The notes: generated by a model from the sequence alone, not told the origin. DNA of 6,158 nucleotides from Candidatus Dojkabacteria bacterium (GCA_027033525.1 JALVLD010000014.1:1-6158), one strand, 5' to 3'; positions 1-5,498 are shown, counted from the first letter of the stretch. Translations and numbers: made by a program.

Positions 1-740
1 GTTTAGTTTTTGATTTAACCGAGCCTGTTGAAATTTACAAAAAGGCGTTACGCAATCAATTAGAAGTATTAGTAAGACTCGCTGAGCAAGAAAAGCGTAA
101 GGTGATTGTTTTTCATCCTATTCCCTCTAAGCCTGGCAAAAAGGAGGGGGAGGTTATTAAAGGAATAGCAGCATTACTAAGACCATTCTTCTCGATGTTA
201 GAGGATTTTAATATTTTTATTGCAATAGAAAATATGCCAAAACTCAGGGCACCAAGACAAGAGTATTTTCCTATGACAGGTAGTGTTGCATTTTTTGAAC
301 GTTTAATGGATGCGATAAATCATAAGCATGTGGGTATAACATTTGATTGGGGGCATGCCAATAGTTTTGCTAGATTTATGTATATGGAGGAATTAGAAGA
401 GCCTGGATTTAAGTTTACTCCGGAAACCTTAGCAACATTTGAATATCAAAAATATTTTTTGCGTAAATTAAAGTCTAAGATTTATCATCTGCATTTAAAC
501 TATAATGAAGCACATAAATTAAAGCGTAAACCGCCTCGTTTTATGTTTACCAATTTTGATACGCATCAGGAATTAACCAGAATGGGGTATTTTGAGTATG
601 AACAGTACAAAAAAGCCTTAAAGATTGTTTTAAGTTCTCCGCACCTAATAAGTGCCACTTTAGAGCTATTGCCGCGCAGCCTTTGGCCAGCTAAAAGCTA
701 TGAAGAGAGTGTTAAAATCTTTCGTGCTATGTTAAAATAA
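1..740 (+). CDS. Xylose-isomerase-like TIM-barrel protein (sugar phosphate isomerase/epimerase or AP endonuclease 2 superfamily), 5'-truncated
   Basis: The frame is open from the window edge (first whole codon at base 3) to TAA at 738-740, giving 245 visible residues; the true start lies upstream. A GTG at 102 is only an internal codon, because coding-quality sequence continues before it. The fragment has the alternating strand/helix layout of a TIM barrel and the spaced acidic/His positions of the AP endonuclease 2-like superfamily. These are FHP near residue 38, AIEN (Glu at about 76), TFDWGHAN (Asp115, His118), YHLHLN (His162, His164), FDTH (Asp186, His188) and a late ATLELLP (Glu221). In this superfamily such Glu/Asp/His residues bind divalent metal, so a metal-dependent enzyme is likely. 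The superfamily includes sugar isomerases, epimerases and endonuclease IV, and the substrate cannot be told from sequence. tig starts 27 nt downstream with no clear promoter between, so co-transcription is plausible. Confidence 0.75.
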   Translation, partial: LVFDLTEPVEIYKKALRNQLEVLVRLAEQEKRKVIVFHPIPSKPGKKEGEVIKGIAALLRPFFSMLEDFNIFIAIENMPKLRAPRQEYFPMTGSVAFFERLMDAINHKHVGITFDWGHANSFARFMYMEELEEPGFKFTPETLATFEYQKYFLRKLKSKIYHLHLNYNEAHKLKRKPPRFMFTNFDTHQELTRMGYFEYEQYKKALKIVLSSPHLISATLELLPRSLWPAKSYEESVKIFRAMLK

Positions 741-767
741 CAGATAACTTAATTTATTTTAAGCAAT

Positions 768-1976
768 ATGGCAAATATTTTACAAACAGATGGTAAGCAA
801 AAGTTTATTGCTTCGGCCAAAAAATTAACAGATAACGATGGCATAGTTGAATTCGAAGTAAAGGTTAACGGAGCTTTGCAGAAAGAAATATATGAAGCTT
901 TATACAAAGAAAAATCAAAAAATGTGGAGGTTAAAGGCTTTCGCAAGGGGAAGGCACCGCGAGATTTAGTGGAGCCGCAAATATATGCAGAATTAGTCGA
1001 GAATTTGCAGGAACTTGTTGTTAATTATGCGGTTGGAGAATTAATGGAGGAGTACATAGACGGAGTTGTTCTAGGAAAACCACAACTTTTAGATATTCAA
1101 TTTTCAGTGGTCGAGTCTCCCATTGTTTTTAAAATTAAGTTTTTTGTCGTAAAGGATCTTAAGTTACCAGATATAGAGAAGTTTAAATCTGAGGTATCTA
1201 AGCCCGAGATAACAGTTACAGAAAAAGAAGTCGAAAAGGCAATAACCCAACTATTTGAGGAATGGGCTAAGAAGGCTCCTAAAGATAAAAAAGAGAAATT
1301 TAAGGCGCCTAGTGATGAGTGGGTTAAAGCTTTAGGCGTGCCTAATATTACAACTATGGAACAATTAAGGGCACGAATTAAGGCGGATATGGAACATTCA
1401 AAGTTGCACGAATACTCGAATAAAACTTTGCAAAAAATATTAGACAAGATTTTAAAACAGTTAACAATTAATTTGCCGGAGGACTATATTAAAACTGCAA
1501 TCGAAGCTAGAATAAAGCAAGACGAGGAAGGAATTAAGAAGTATGGTATTACTCTAGAGAAGTATTTAGAATACTATAAGAAAAGTATGGATGATTATAA
1601 AAAAGAAATAAGAGAGGATGTTATAAAAAAGACAAAAGAGGAGTTATTTTGGGCATTTTATATTCGTAAGTACAAAATTGATATAAATTTAAGAGACAAA
1701 AAAGATCAAGTGTATCTAAATTATGCGGTGGCAGCTTTGCGTTTGCCTCAGGATATGCAGTTGACTCAGGCTATTTTGGGGGAAATAATTAAGGTGGCTA
1801 GGATGTATAAGGCCGTTGAAGACTTGCAGCGACGTCTAGGGCTTCATGTACATGAGCATGCACATGAAGAATCTGCACCTAGCGAGAAAACTACTTCTGT
1901 TACGGCACAAGAGTCCAAAATGGAATCCAAAAAGCCCGCCAAGTCCAAGGTTTTAATTCCAGGCAAAGATAATTAG
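768..1976 (+). CDS. tig: Trigger factor, ribosome-associated chaperone lacking the PPIase domain
   Basis: This is a 402-residue protein. Trigger factor docks at the ribosomal exit tunnel and shields nascent chains. The N-terminal ribosome-binding domain (about 12-140) contains the signature loop VKGFRKGKAP at 55-64, the L23-docking GFRxGKxP motif. The C-terminal helical cradle covers about 195-350. The FKBP-type PPIase domain that usually sits between them is absent. The sequence passes from the pre-PPIase helix (PEITVTEKEVEKAITQ, 146-161) through a short Lys-rich linker to the post-PPIase segment (SDEWVKALG then TMEQLRARI, about 182-204). The C-terminus is a low-complexity tail with alternating His (360, 362, 364, 366) followed by Ser/Thr/Lys. 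ATG 768 gives a normal N-terminus; no Shine-Dalgarno is visible before it. It ends with TAG, 18 nt before tRNA-Arg. The domain identification is secure; whether the PPIase-less form is lineage-typical was not tested. Confidence 0.93.
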   Translation: MANILQTDGKQKFIASAKKLTDNDGIVEFEVKVNGALQKEIYEALYKEKSKNVEVKGFRKGKAPRDLVEPQIYAELVENLQELVVNYAVGELMEEYIDGVVLGKPQLLDIQFSVVESPIVFKIKFFVVKDLKLPDIEKFKSEVSKPEITVTEKEVEKAITQLFEEWAKKAPKDKKEKFKAPSDEWVKALGVPNITTMEQLRARIKADMEHSKLHEYSNKTLQKILDKILKQLTINLPEDYIKTAIEARIKQDEEGIKKYGITLEKYLEYYKKSMDDYKKEIREDVIKKTKEELFWAFYIRKYKIDINLRDKKDQVYLNYAVAALRLPQDMQLTQAILGEIIKVARMYKAVEDLQRRLGLHVHEHAHEESAPSEKTTSVTAQESKMESKKPAKSKVLIPGKDN

Positions 1977-1980
1977 ATAG

Positions 1981-1986
1981 TATAAT
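1981..1986 (+). promoter_or_regulatory. Candidate -10 box for tRNA-Arg
   Basis: A perfect TATAAT lies 4 nt after the tig stop codon. The best -35 positions 16-18 nt upstream (around 1957-1963, inside the end of tig) match TTGACA poorly. Normal spacing puts the transcription start near 1993, only about 2 nt before the mature 5' end of the tRNA, so the primary transcript would have almost no 5' leader. The box is directly visible; its function is inferred. Confidence 0.5.
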
Positions 1987-1994
1987 ACGTTATA

Positions 1995-2068
1995 GCTCCC
2001 GTAGCTCAACTGGATAGAGCAGCTCCGTCCTAAGGAGAAGGTTGGGGGTTCGACTCCCTCCGGGAGCG
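1995..2068 (+). tRNA. tRNA-Arg, anticodon CCU (reads AGG)
   Basis: A full 74-nt cloverleaf can be folded by hand. The acceptor stem is GCTCCCG/CGGGAGC (7 bp). The D arm is GCTC/GAGC with a 9-nt loop containing GG. The anticodon stem is GCTCC/GGAGA around loop GTCCTAA, with anticodon CCT at 2029-2031. The variable loop is AGGTT, and the T arm is GGGGG/CCCTC with loop TTCGACT. The discriminator base is G, compatible with arginine identity. CCA is not encoded (TGG follows), so the end must be added by the CCA-adding enzyme. Two oddities are a G-A mismatch at 27:43 and G at position 32, where a pyrimidine is usual. The gene sits between tig and clpP on the same strand. Confidence 0.95.
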
Positions 2069-2077
2069 TGGGGATTC

Positions 2078-2106
2078 TTGACTTCCAGTTCGCTACAATG
2101 TAAACT
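2078..2106 (+). promoter_or_regulatory. Candidate sigma-70 promoter upstream of clpP
   Basis: TTGACT (2078-2083) is separated by 17 nt from TAAACT (2101-2106), a 5/6 and a 4/6 match to the consensus hexamers at ideal spacing. Transcription would start near 2113, giving clpP a leader of about 28 nt. It competes with the TATAAT at 2122-2127, and sequence alone does not decide which is used. Confidence 0.35.
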
Positions 2107-2121
2107 GCAATAGTTCTAAAA

Positions 2122-2127
2122 TATAAT
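2122..2127 (+). promoter_or_regulatory. Alternative -10 box for clpP
   Basis: A perfect TATAAT lies 13 nt before the chosen clpP ATG. The matching -35 (TGTAAA at 2099-2104, 17-nt spacing) is weak. If it is used, transcription starts near 2134 and the clpP mRNA would have a leader of only about 7 nt, which fits the lack of a Shine-Dalgarno sequence before clpP. The box also lies inside the inverted repeat AAAAT-ATA-ATTTT, so it could be chance in AT-rich DNA. Confidence 0.3.
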
Positions 2128-2140
2128 TTTGTTTAATATC

Positions 2141-2722
2141 ATGAGTCTTGTCCCAACAATAATGGAAGAAGAACGCGGGGGGGTGCGGGTATATTATGAT
2201 TTGTTTTCTCGTTTGCTAAAAGATAGAATTATTTTTATAAATGGTCCAATTGATAGTGCGGTTGCTAATGTTGTAATAGCCGAGCTTGTTTACTTAGAAA
2301 AGCAGAATTCTAAAAAGGATATTCAAATGTATATATTAAGCCCTGGTGGAGAAGTTTCTGCTGGTTTGGCTATTTATGATGCTATGCAGTACGTTAAGCC
2401 TGATATTGTTACTATAGCAATGGGACGGGTTGCTTCATTTGCTTCAATTTTACTTGCTGCAGGTACTAAAGGTAAGCGTTTTATCTTGCCGCATGCTTCA
2501 GTAATGATTCATCAGCCATGGATTAGTCAAATTAGTAATGTTAGTGTTTCTGATTTAAAAATAACAGCTGAATATATGGAACGAACAAAAGCACAGCTTT
2601 TGGAGATTTTAGCCAAGCATACTGGCCAACCTAAAAGTAAATTAGAAAAGGATACAGATAGAGATTTTTGGATGAATGCAAAAGAGGCAAAAAAGTATGG
2701 AATTGTTGACAAGATTATTTAA
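2141..2722 (+). CDS. clpP: ATP-dependent Clp protease proteolytic subunit ClpP
   Basis: This 193-residue serine peptidase forms the two-heptamer degradation chamber that is fed by a Clp ATPase. The start at ATG 2141 gives MSLVPTIMEE, matching the usual family N-terminus (LVPxV/I); an in-frame TTG at 2129 would add four residues without support. The catalytic triad is complete: Ser99 in GRVASFASILLAAG, His124 in VMIHQPW, and Asp175 in DTDRDFW. The oxyanion and substrate-strand motif SPGGEVSAGLAIYD is at 67-80. The C-terminal KEAKKYGIVDKI is typical. The handle segment after HQPW (128-140, ISQISNVSVSDLK) lacks the glycine-rich GGxxG usually seen there. No propeptide is evident. No Clp ATPase gene is visible; clpX, a common downstream neighbour, is replaced by thrS. 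No Shine-Dalgarno is seen upstream. The thrS promoter overlaps the last codons. Confidence 0.95.
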   Translation: MSLVPTIMEEERGGVRVYYDLFSRLLKDRIIFINGPIDSAVANVVIAELVYLEKQNSKKDIQMYILSPGGEVSAGLAIYDAMQYVKPDIVTIAMGRVASFASILLAAGTKGKRFILPHASVMIHQPWISQISNVSVSDLKITAEYMERTKAQLLEILAKHTGQPKSKLEKDTDRDFWMNAKEAKKYGIVDKII

Positions 2723-2734
2723 GACTCCTATAAT
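2706..2734 (+). promoter_or_regulatory. Consensus sigma-70 promoter for thrS and the downstream translation cluster
   Basis: TTGACA (2706-2711), exactly 17 nt, then TATAAT (2729-2734): a full 12/12 match at optimal spacing. The -35 box lies inside the final codons of clpP and the -10 box 7-12 nt past its stop. The expected transcription start is near 2741, giving thrS a leader of about 142 nt. With only short gaps downstream, this could drive thrS-infC-rpmI-rplT-pheS as one unit. The sequence match is direct; promoter activity is inferred. Confidence 0.8.
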
Positions 2735-2882
2735 TTATCAATGTATATTCAAACAGGTTTTAATCGTGCGCAAAAACTTTTAGTTGTATTTCCAACATGG
2801 GCTTAATATTCCTTTTTCCTTTTTTATTTTATTGCAAAGGCAAATAGTTAAATTGATGTTTTGGTATATGTGTGCAAAAAAA
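2723..2882 (+). promoter_or_regulatory. clpP-thrS intergenic region / thrS 5' leader
   Basis: This is the longest non-coding gap in the window. After the -10 box it holds a 21-codon open frame (2741-2806) and then a pyrimidine-rich tract (about 2809-2832, mostly T with CC pairs). Next comes a tiny possible hairpin TTGC-AAAG-GCAA (2832-2843), then AT-rich sequence up to the thrS ATG. I see no T-box signature, no stable GC-rich stem followed by a U-run, and no Shine-Dalgarno just before 2883. Such a leader could carry thrS control, but no known regulatory class is recognisable. Confidence 0.45.
2741..2806 (+). other. Possible leaderless 21-residue upstream open frame in the thrS leader
   Basis: ATG 2741 falls on the position expected for transcription start from the consensus promoter, so an mRNA starting there would be leaderless. 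The frame encodes MYIQTGFNRA and then QKLLVVFPTWA, ending at TAA 2804-2806. It contains only two threonines (both ACA, residues 5 and 19) and no Thr run, so it does not look like a classical threonine attenuator peptide. No family is recognised. An open frame of this length is common by chance; only its exact placement is notable. Confidence 0.2.
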
Positions 2883-4667
2883 ATGGACAACAAAAAACAA
2901 GAAATAAGATATATAGACAAACTAAGGCACTCTGCTTCTCACGTGCTTGCTATGGCAGTATTACATTTATTTCCAGATACTAAGTTGGCAATTGGTCCAT
3001 TTATAGATGAGGGATTTTATTACGATTTTAAGTTTGCAAAACCAATTACCGAAGAAGATCTTGCAAAAATAGAAGAAGTGGCATTAAAAATAATTGAGGC
3101 AGACTTACCAATTAAGCAAGTTTACTTATCACGAGATGAGGCAGAAAAGTTTTATAAGAAAAATAAACAACCTTATAAACTTGAGTTATTGCAGGAAATA
3201 GAAGGAGACAAGATTTCTTTTTATGTTATAGAAGGAAATGAAGAATTTAAAGAGTTTATGGATTTATGTAAAGGGCCGCATGTTGAAAGTACAGGGCGAA
3301 TTGGTGCTTTTAAACTTTTATCTATTGCAGGAGCATATTGGCGTGGAGACGAAAAAAATGACATGCTTACTCGAATTTATGGTATAGCATTTTTAAGTAA
3401 ATCAGATTTAGAGGATTATTTGCAAGAATTAGAAGAGCGTAAAAGACGAGACCATAGAGTTCTTAACAGGCGAATGAATCTATTTATGGTAGATAAAGAT
3501 ATCGGAGCAGGTTTAATTTTATGGAAGCCAAGAGGGGCTTATTTGCGTTATCAATTAATGAAATTTGCTTTTGAGACCTATTTAGAACAGGGTTATGTGC
3601 CTGTAGTTACTCCACATATTGGTAAGTCTACTTTGTGGGAGACTTCTGGACATTTAAGCTACTATAAGGAAGGTATGTATCCTAGCTTTAAAATTGATAA
3701 CGAAGAAGAGTATTATTTAAAGCCAATGAATTGTCCATTCCATATAAAAATTTATAAAAGTGAAATCCATAGTTATAGAGAATTACCAATTAGATACACA
3801 GAGATGGGAACTGTATACAGATACGAAAAAGCTGGAGAGCTCGGCGGCTTACTTAGGGTACGAGGATTTACTCAAGATGATGCTCATATAGTTTGTAGAC
3901 CAGATCAAATAGAAGAGGAAGTCTCGCGGGCTTTAGATTTAACTTTATACATAATTAGAACTTTAGGAGATTTAGATTTTAAAGTTACTATAAGCGCTAG
4001 AGATGATAGTGATAAGTACATAGGAGATTTAGAAATGTGGGAAAAAGCTACAAATGCTCTTACCTCCGCTGTTAAAAAGGCTGGTTTTGAGCCAGAAGTT
4101 TTTGAAGGAGAAGCAGCATTTTACGGACCTAAAATTGACATTGTTTACCCAGATGCTAGTAAACGTCAGTGGCAATTATCAACAATACAAATAGATTTTA
4201 ATCTACCCGAGCGTTTTAATATGGAATATATTGGCCAGGATGGTAAACCACATAGGCCAATAATTGTACATAGGGCGTTGCTTGGAGCCTTAGAACGTTT
4301 TATAGGTGTATATCTTGAGCAAACTGGGGGTAGATTACCCTTATGGTTACAATTCGAGCAGGTACGCGTCGTGCCTGTAAGTGATAAGTTTGTGGACTAT
4401 GCAAAAACGTTGCTAACAGAGTTTACCAAGCACGGAATTAGGGCAACCATTGATAGTAAGAGTGAGCCTGTGAGCAAAAAAATTAGAATGGCTGAAGAGC
4501 AATTATTGCCATATGTTGTTGTGGTTGGACAAAAAGAAAAAGATACTAATTCTGTATCTGTGCGTGTTTTAGGGCATGGCAATATCGGCTTAGTTGCATT
4601 GGATAAGTTTGTAGAAGGCATAAGGCATGAAATTAATAGTAAGGCACTTACGAGTGTGTTTATATAA
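2883..4667 (+). CDS. thrS: Threonyl-tRNA synthetase (class II), lacking the TGS domain
   Basis: This 594-residue enzyme charges tRNA-Thr and, from its motifs, should edit Ser-tRNA-Thr. ATG 2883 (MDNKKQEIRY) is chosen because the Ala/Thr-RS editing domain begins right after it. An in-frame TTG at 2784 and ATGs at 2856 and 2868 would add unconserved hydrophobic residues. The editing domain (about 12-190) has HSASH (His16, His20) and CKGPH (Cys129, His133). The catalytic core (about 200-475) has zinc ligands Cys284 (PMNCPFH), His335 (DDAHIV) and His463 (VHRALLGALERF). It also has motif 2 (RYEKAGELGGLLRVRGFTQ) and motif 3 (GALERFIG). The anticodon-binding domain runs from about 485 to the end. 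The N-terminal TGS domain found in most bacterial ThrRS (E. coli, about 640 residues) is missing. No Shine-Dalgarno is seen. infC follows after 17 nt. Confidence 0.95.
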   Translation: MDNKKQEIRYIDKLRHSASHVLAMAVLHLFPDTKLAIGPFIDEGFYYDFKFAKPITEEDLAKIEEVALKIIEADLPIKQVYLSRDEAEKFYKKNKQPYKLELLQEIEGDKISFYVIEGNEEFKEFMDLCKGPHVESTGRIGAFKLLSIAGAYWRGDEKNDMLTRIYGIAFLSKSDLEDYLQELEERKRRDHRVLNRRMNLFMVDKDIGAGLILWKPRGAYLRYQLMKFAFETYLEQGYVPVVTPHIGKSTLWETSGHLSYYKEGMYPSFKIDNEEEYYLKPMNCPFHIKIYKSEIHSYRELPIRYTEMGTVYRYEKAGELGGLLRVRGFTQDDAHIVCRPDQIEEEVSRALDLTLYIIRTLGDLDFKVTISARDDSDKYIGDLEMWEKATNALTSAVKKAGFEPEVFEGEAAFYGPKIDIVYPDASKRQWQLSTIQIDFNLPERFNMEYIGQDGKPHRPIIVHRALLGALERFIGVYLEQTGGRLPLWLQFEQVRVVPVSDKFVDYAKTLLTEFTKHGIRATIDSKSEPVSKKIRMAEEQLLPYVVVVGQKEKDTNSVSVRVLGHGNIGLVALDKFVEGIRHEINSKALTSVFI

Positions 4668-4674
4668 GTTTATT

Positions 4675-4680
4675 AAGGTG
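4675..4680 (+). promoter_or_regulatory. Ribosome binding site of infC
   Basis: AAGGTG is one of the few Shine-Dalgarno-like sequences in the window. It lies 4 nt before ATG 4685 but only 1 nt before the overlapping TTG 4682, so it favours the ATG as start. Even so the spacing is short. Confidence 0.5.
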
Positions 4681-4684
4681 CTTG

Positions 4685-5347
4685 ATGTATAGGTCACGAG
4701 CTAGTAGACAAAAACGCTCCTATGGATTTCGGCGCCCTAGGTTTTATAATAGGGGGAGCCGTCCACGAGTAAAGCCACGGGATGCATTTGAAGAGAAACA
4801 TCCCCGAAATTATAAAATTAAATATCATATACAAAGTGATATAGTGCGTGTTATTGATGAGGAAGGGAAGAACTTAGGTGTATTTAAGCTAGATGAAGCT
4901 ATTCGTACGGCGGAAGAACGTGGGTATGATTTGGTTCTAGCAGTGCCATATGCAGATCCTCCAGTATGTAGGATAGTAAATTATGAGAGTTTTAAGTACC
5001 AGACTCAAAAAAAGGAAAAGGAGCAAAAAAAGAAGAGTAAGGTGGCTAAGTTAAAAGAGATTAAATTTAGCCCTTTAATAGCAGAAGGAGATTTAATGCG
5101 TAAAGTAGAAAATATCAAAAAGTTTTTAGCAAAAGGGCATCAGGTAAAGGTAACAATTATGCGTAAACGTCGTATTACCAATGATCAAATAAAAGAGTTC
5201 CAAGAAAAGGTGTTGACAATACTTAAGGATTTTAGTACTATACTAAACACTCAAAATAAGGGTAGAAATGTATATATTCTGTTAAAGGCTGTGCAAAATG
5301 CCAAAATTAAAGACTCGAAAAACAGTAGTCAAAAAGGTGAAAATTAA
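4685..5347 (+). CDS. infC: Translation initiation factor IF-3, with Arg-rich N-terminal extension
   Basis: This 220-residue protein binds the 30S subunit, prevents premature 50S joining and helps check the initiator tRNA. IF3 is normally about 170-180 residues. The extra length is a basic Arg/Tyr/Gly-rich N-terminal stretch (about 1-43, e.g. RSYGFRRPRFYNRGSRPR) and a C-terminal tail of about 16 residues. The N-domain follows: IVRVIDEEGKNLGVF at 53-67, then DPPVCRIVNYESFKYQ at 91-106. The Lys-rich linker helix is at about 107-121 and the C-domain begins at KEIKFSP (124-130). The usual FRGRE motif of the C-domain is replaced by MRKRRIT (159-165). The start is ATG rather than the rare AUU of E. 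coli infC. The last 50 nt overlap rpmI in another frame and encode the extra C-terminal tail. The neighbours thrS, rpmI and rplT match the conserved cluster. Confidence 0.93.
   Translation: MYRSRASRQKRSYGFRRPRFYNRGSRPRVKPRDAFEEKHPRNYKIKYHIQSDIVRVIDEEGKNLGVFKLDEAIRTAEERGYDLVLAVPYADPPVCRIVNYESFKYQTQKKEKEQKKKSKVAKLKEIKFSPLIAEGDLMRKVENIKKFLAKGHQVKVTIMRKRRITNDQIKEFQEKVLTILKDFSTILNTQNKGRNVYILLKAVQNAKIKDSKNSSQKGEN
5284..5288 (+). promoter_or_regulatory. Possible ribosome binding site of rpmI
   Basis: AAAGG lies 9 nt upstream of ATG 5298, inside the infC coding region. It is a modest Shine-Dalgarno match at acceptable spacing and supports the overlapping rpmI start. Confidence 0.35.
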
Positions 5348-5498
5348 GAAAAACATTATAAAGCGTCGAAAGGCTCATGCGGCACACTTAATGAGCAAAA
5401 GGCGTACTGTTGCTCGCAGGCGTTCTAAGACTATGCGGATAGAGGCTATTTTGCTAAGTCCATTTAAGAAGTTTATAGGTAAATTGATTGCTAAATAG
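5298..5498 (+). CDS. rpmI: Large ribosomal subunit protein bL35
   Basis: This 66-residue, very basic protein matches bL35 in length and pattern. It starts MPKLKTRKTVVKKVK (family: MPKMKTHKGAAKRFK), continues with IKRRKAHAAHLMSKR (family: IKRRKAGKRHLLTGKS), and ends with a basic tail, IGKLIAK. It is a component of the 50S subunit. The start is firm because MPK is the family N-terminus. It lies inside the end of infC with a 50-nt overlap in a different frame, so the two are probably translationally linked. It ends with TAG; rplT begins after a single base. Confidence 0.93.
   Translation: MPKLKTRKTVVKKVKIKKNIIKRRKAHAAHLMSKRRTVARRRSKTMRIEAILLSPFKKFIGKLIAK

Noticed and set aside
749..946. Minus-strand open frame over the start of tig
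   Set aside because: Shadow of tig with low-complexity Ser/Phe-rich translation and no own signals.
1097..1447. 116-codon open frame on the - strand inside tig
   Set aside because: It is fully antisense to a confidently identified gene, its protein has no recognisable family or motif, and AT-rich Lys-rich genes often leave such shadow frames.
2105..2130. Terminator after tRNA-Arg from the AACT...AGTT hairpin and following AT-rich run
   Set aside because: The stem is only 4 AT-rich base pairs and the following run is not a U-tract.
2808..2835. Intrinsic terminator before thrS from the T-rich tract
   Set aside because: No GC-rich stem precedes the T-rich stretch, and the tract is interrupted by CC and A.
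2784..2882. N-terminal extension of thrS from TTG 2784
   Set aside because: The 33 added residues are hydrophobic and unlike TGS or any ThrRS N-terminus, and there is no ribosome binding site; ATG 2883 starts right before the editing domain.
2741..2882. T-box riboswitch in the thrS leader
   Set aside because: The leader is too short and lacks the T-box core sequence, a specifier stem and a terminator/antiterminator pair.
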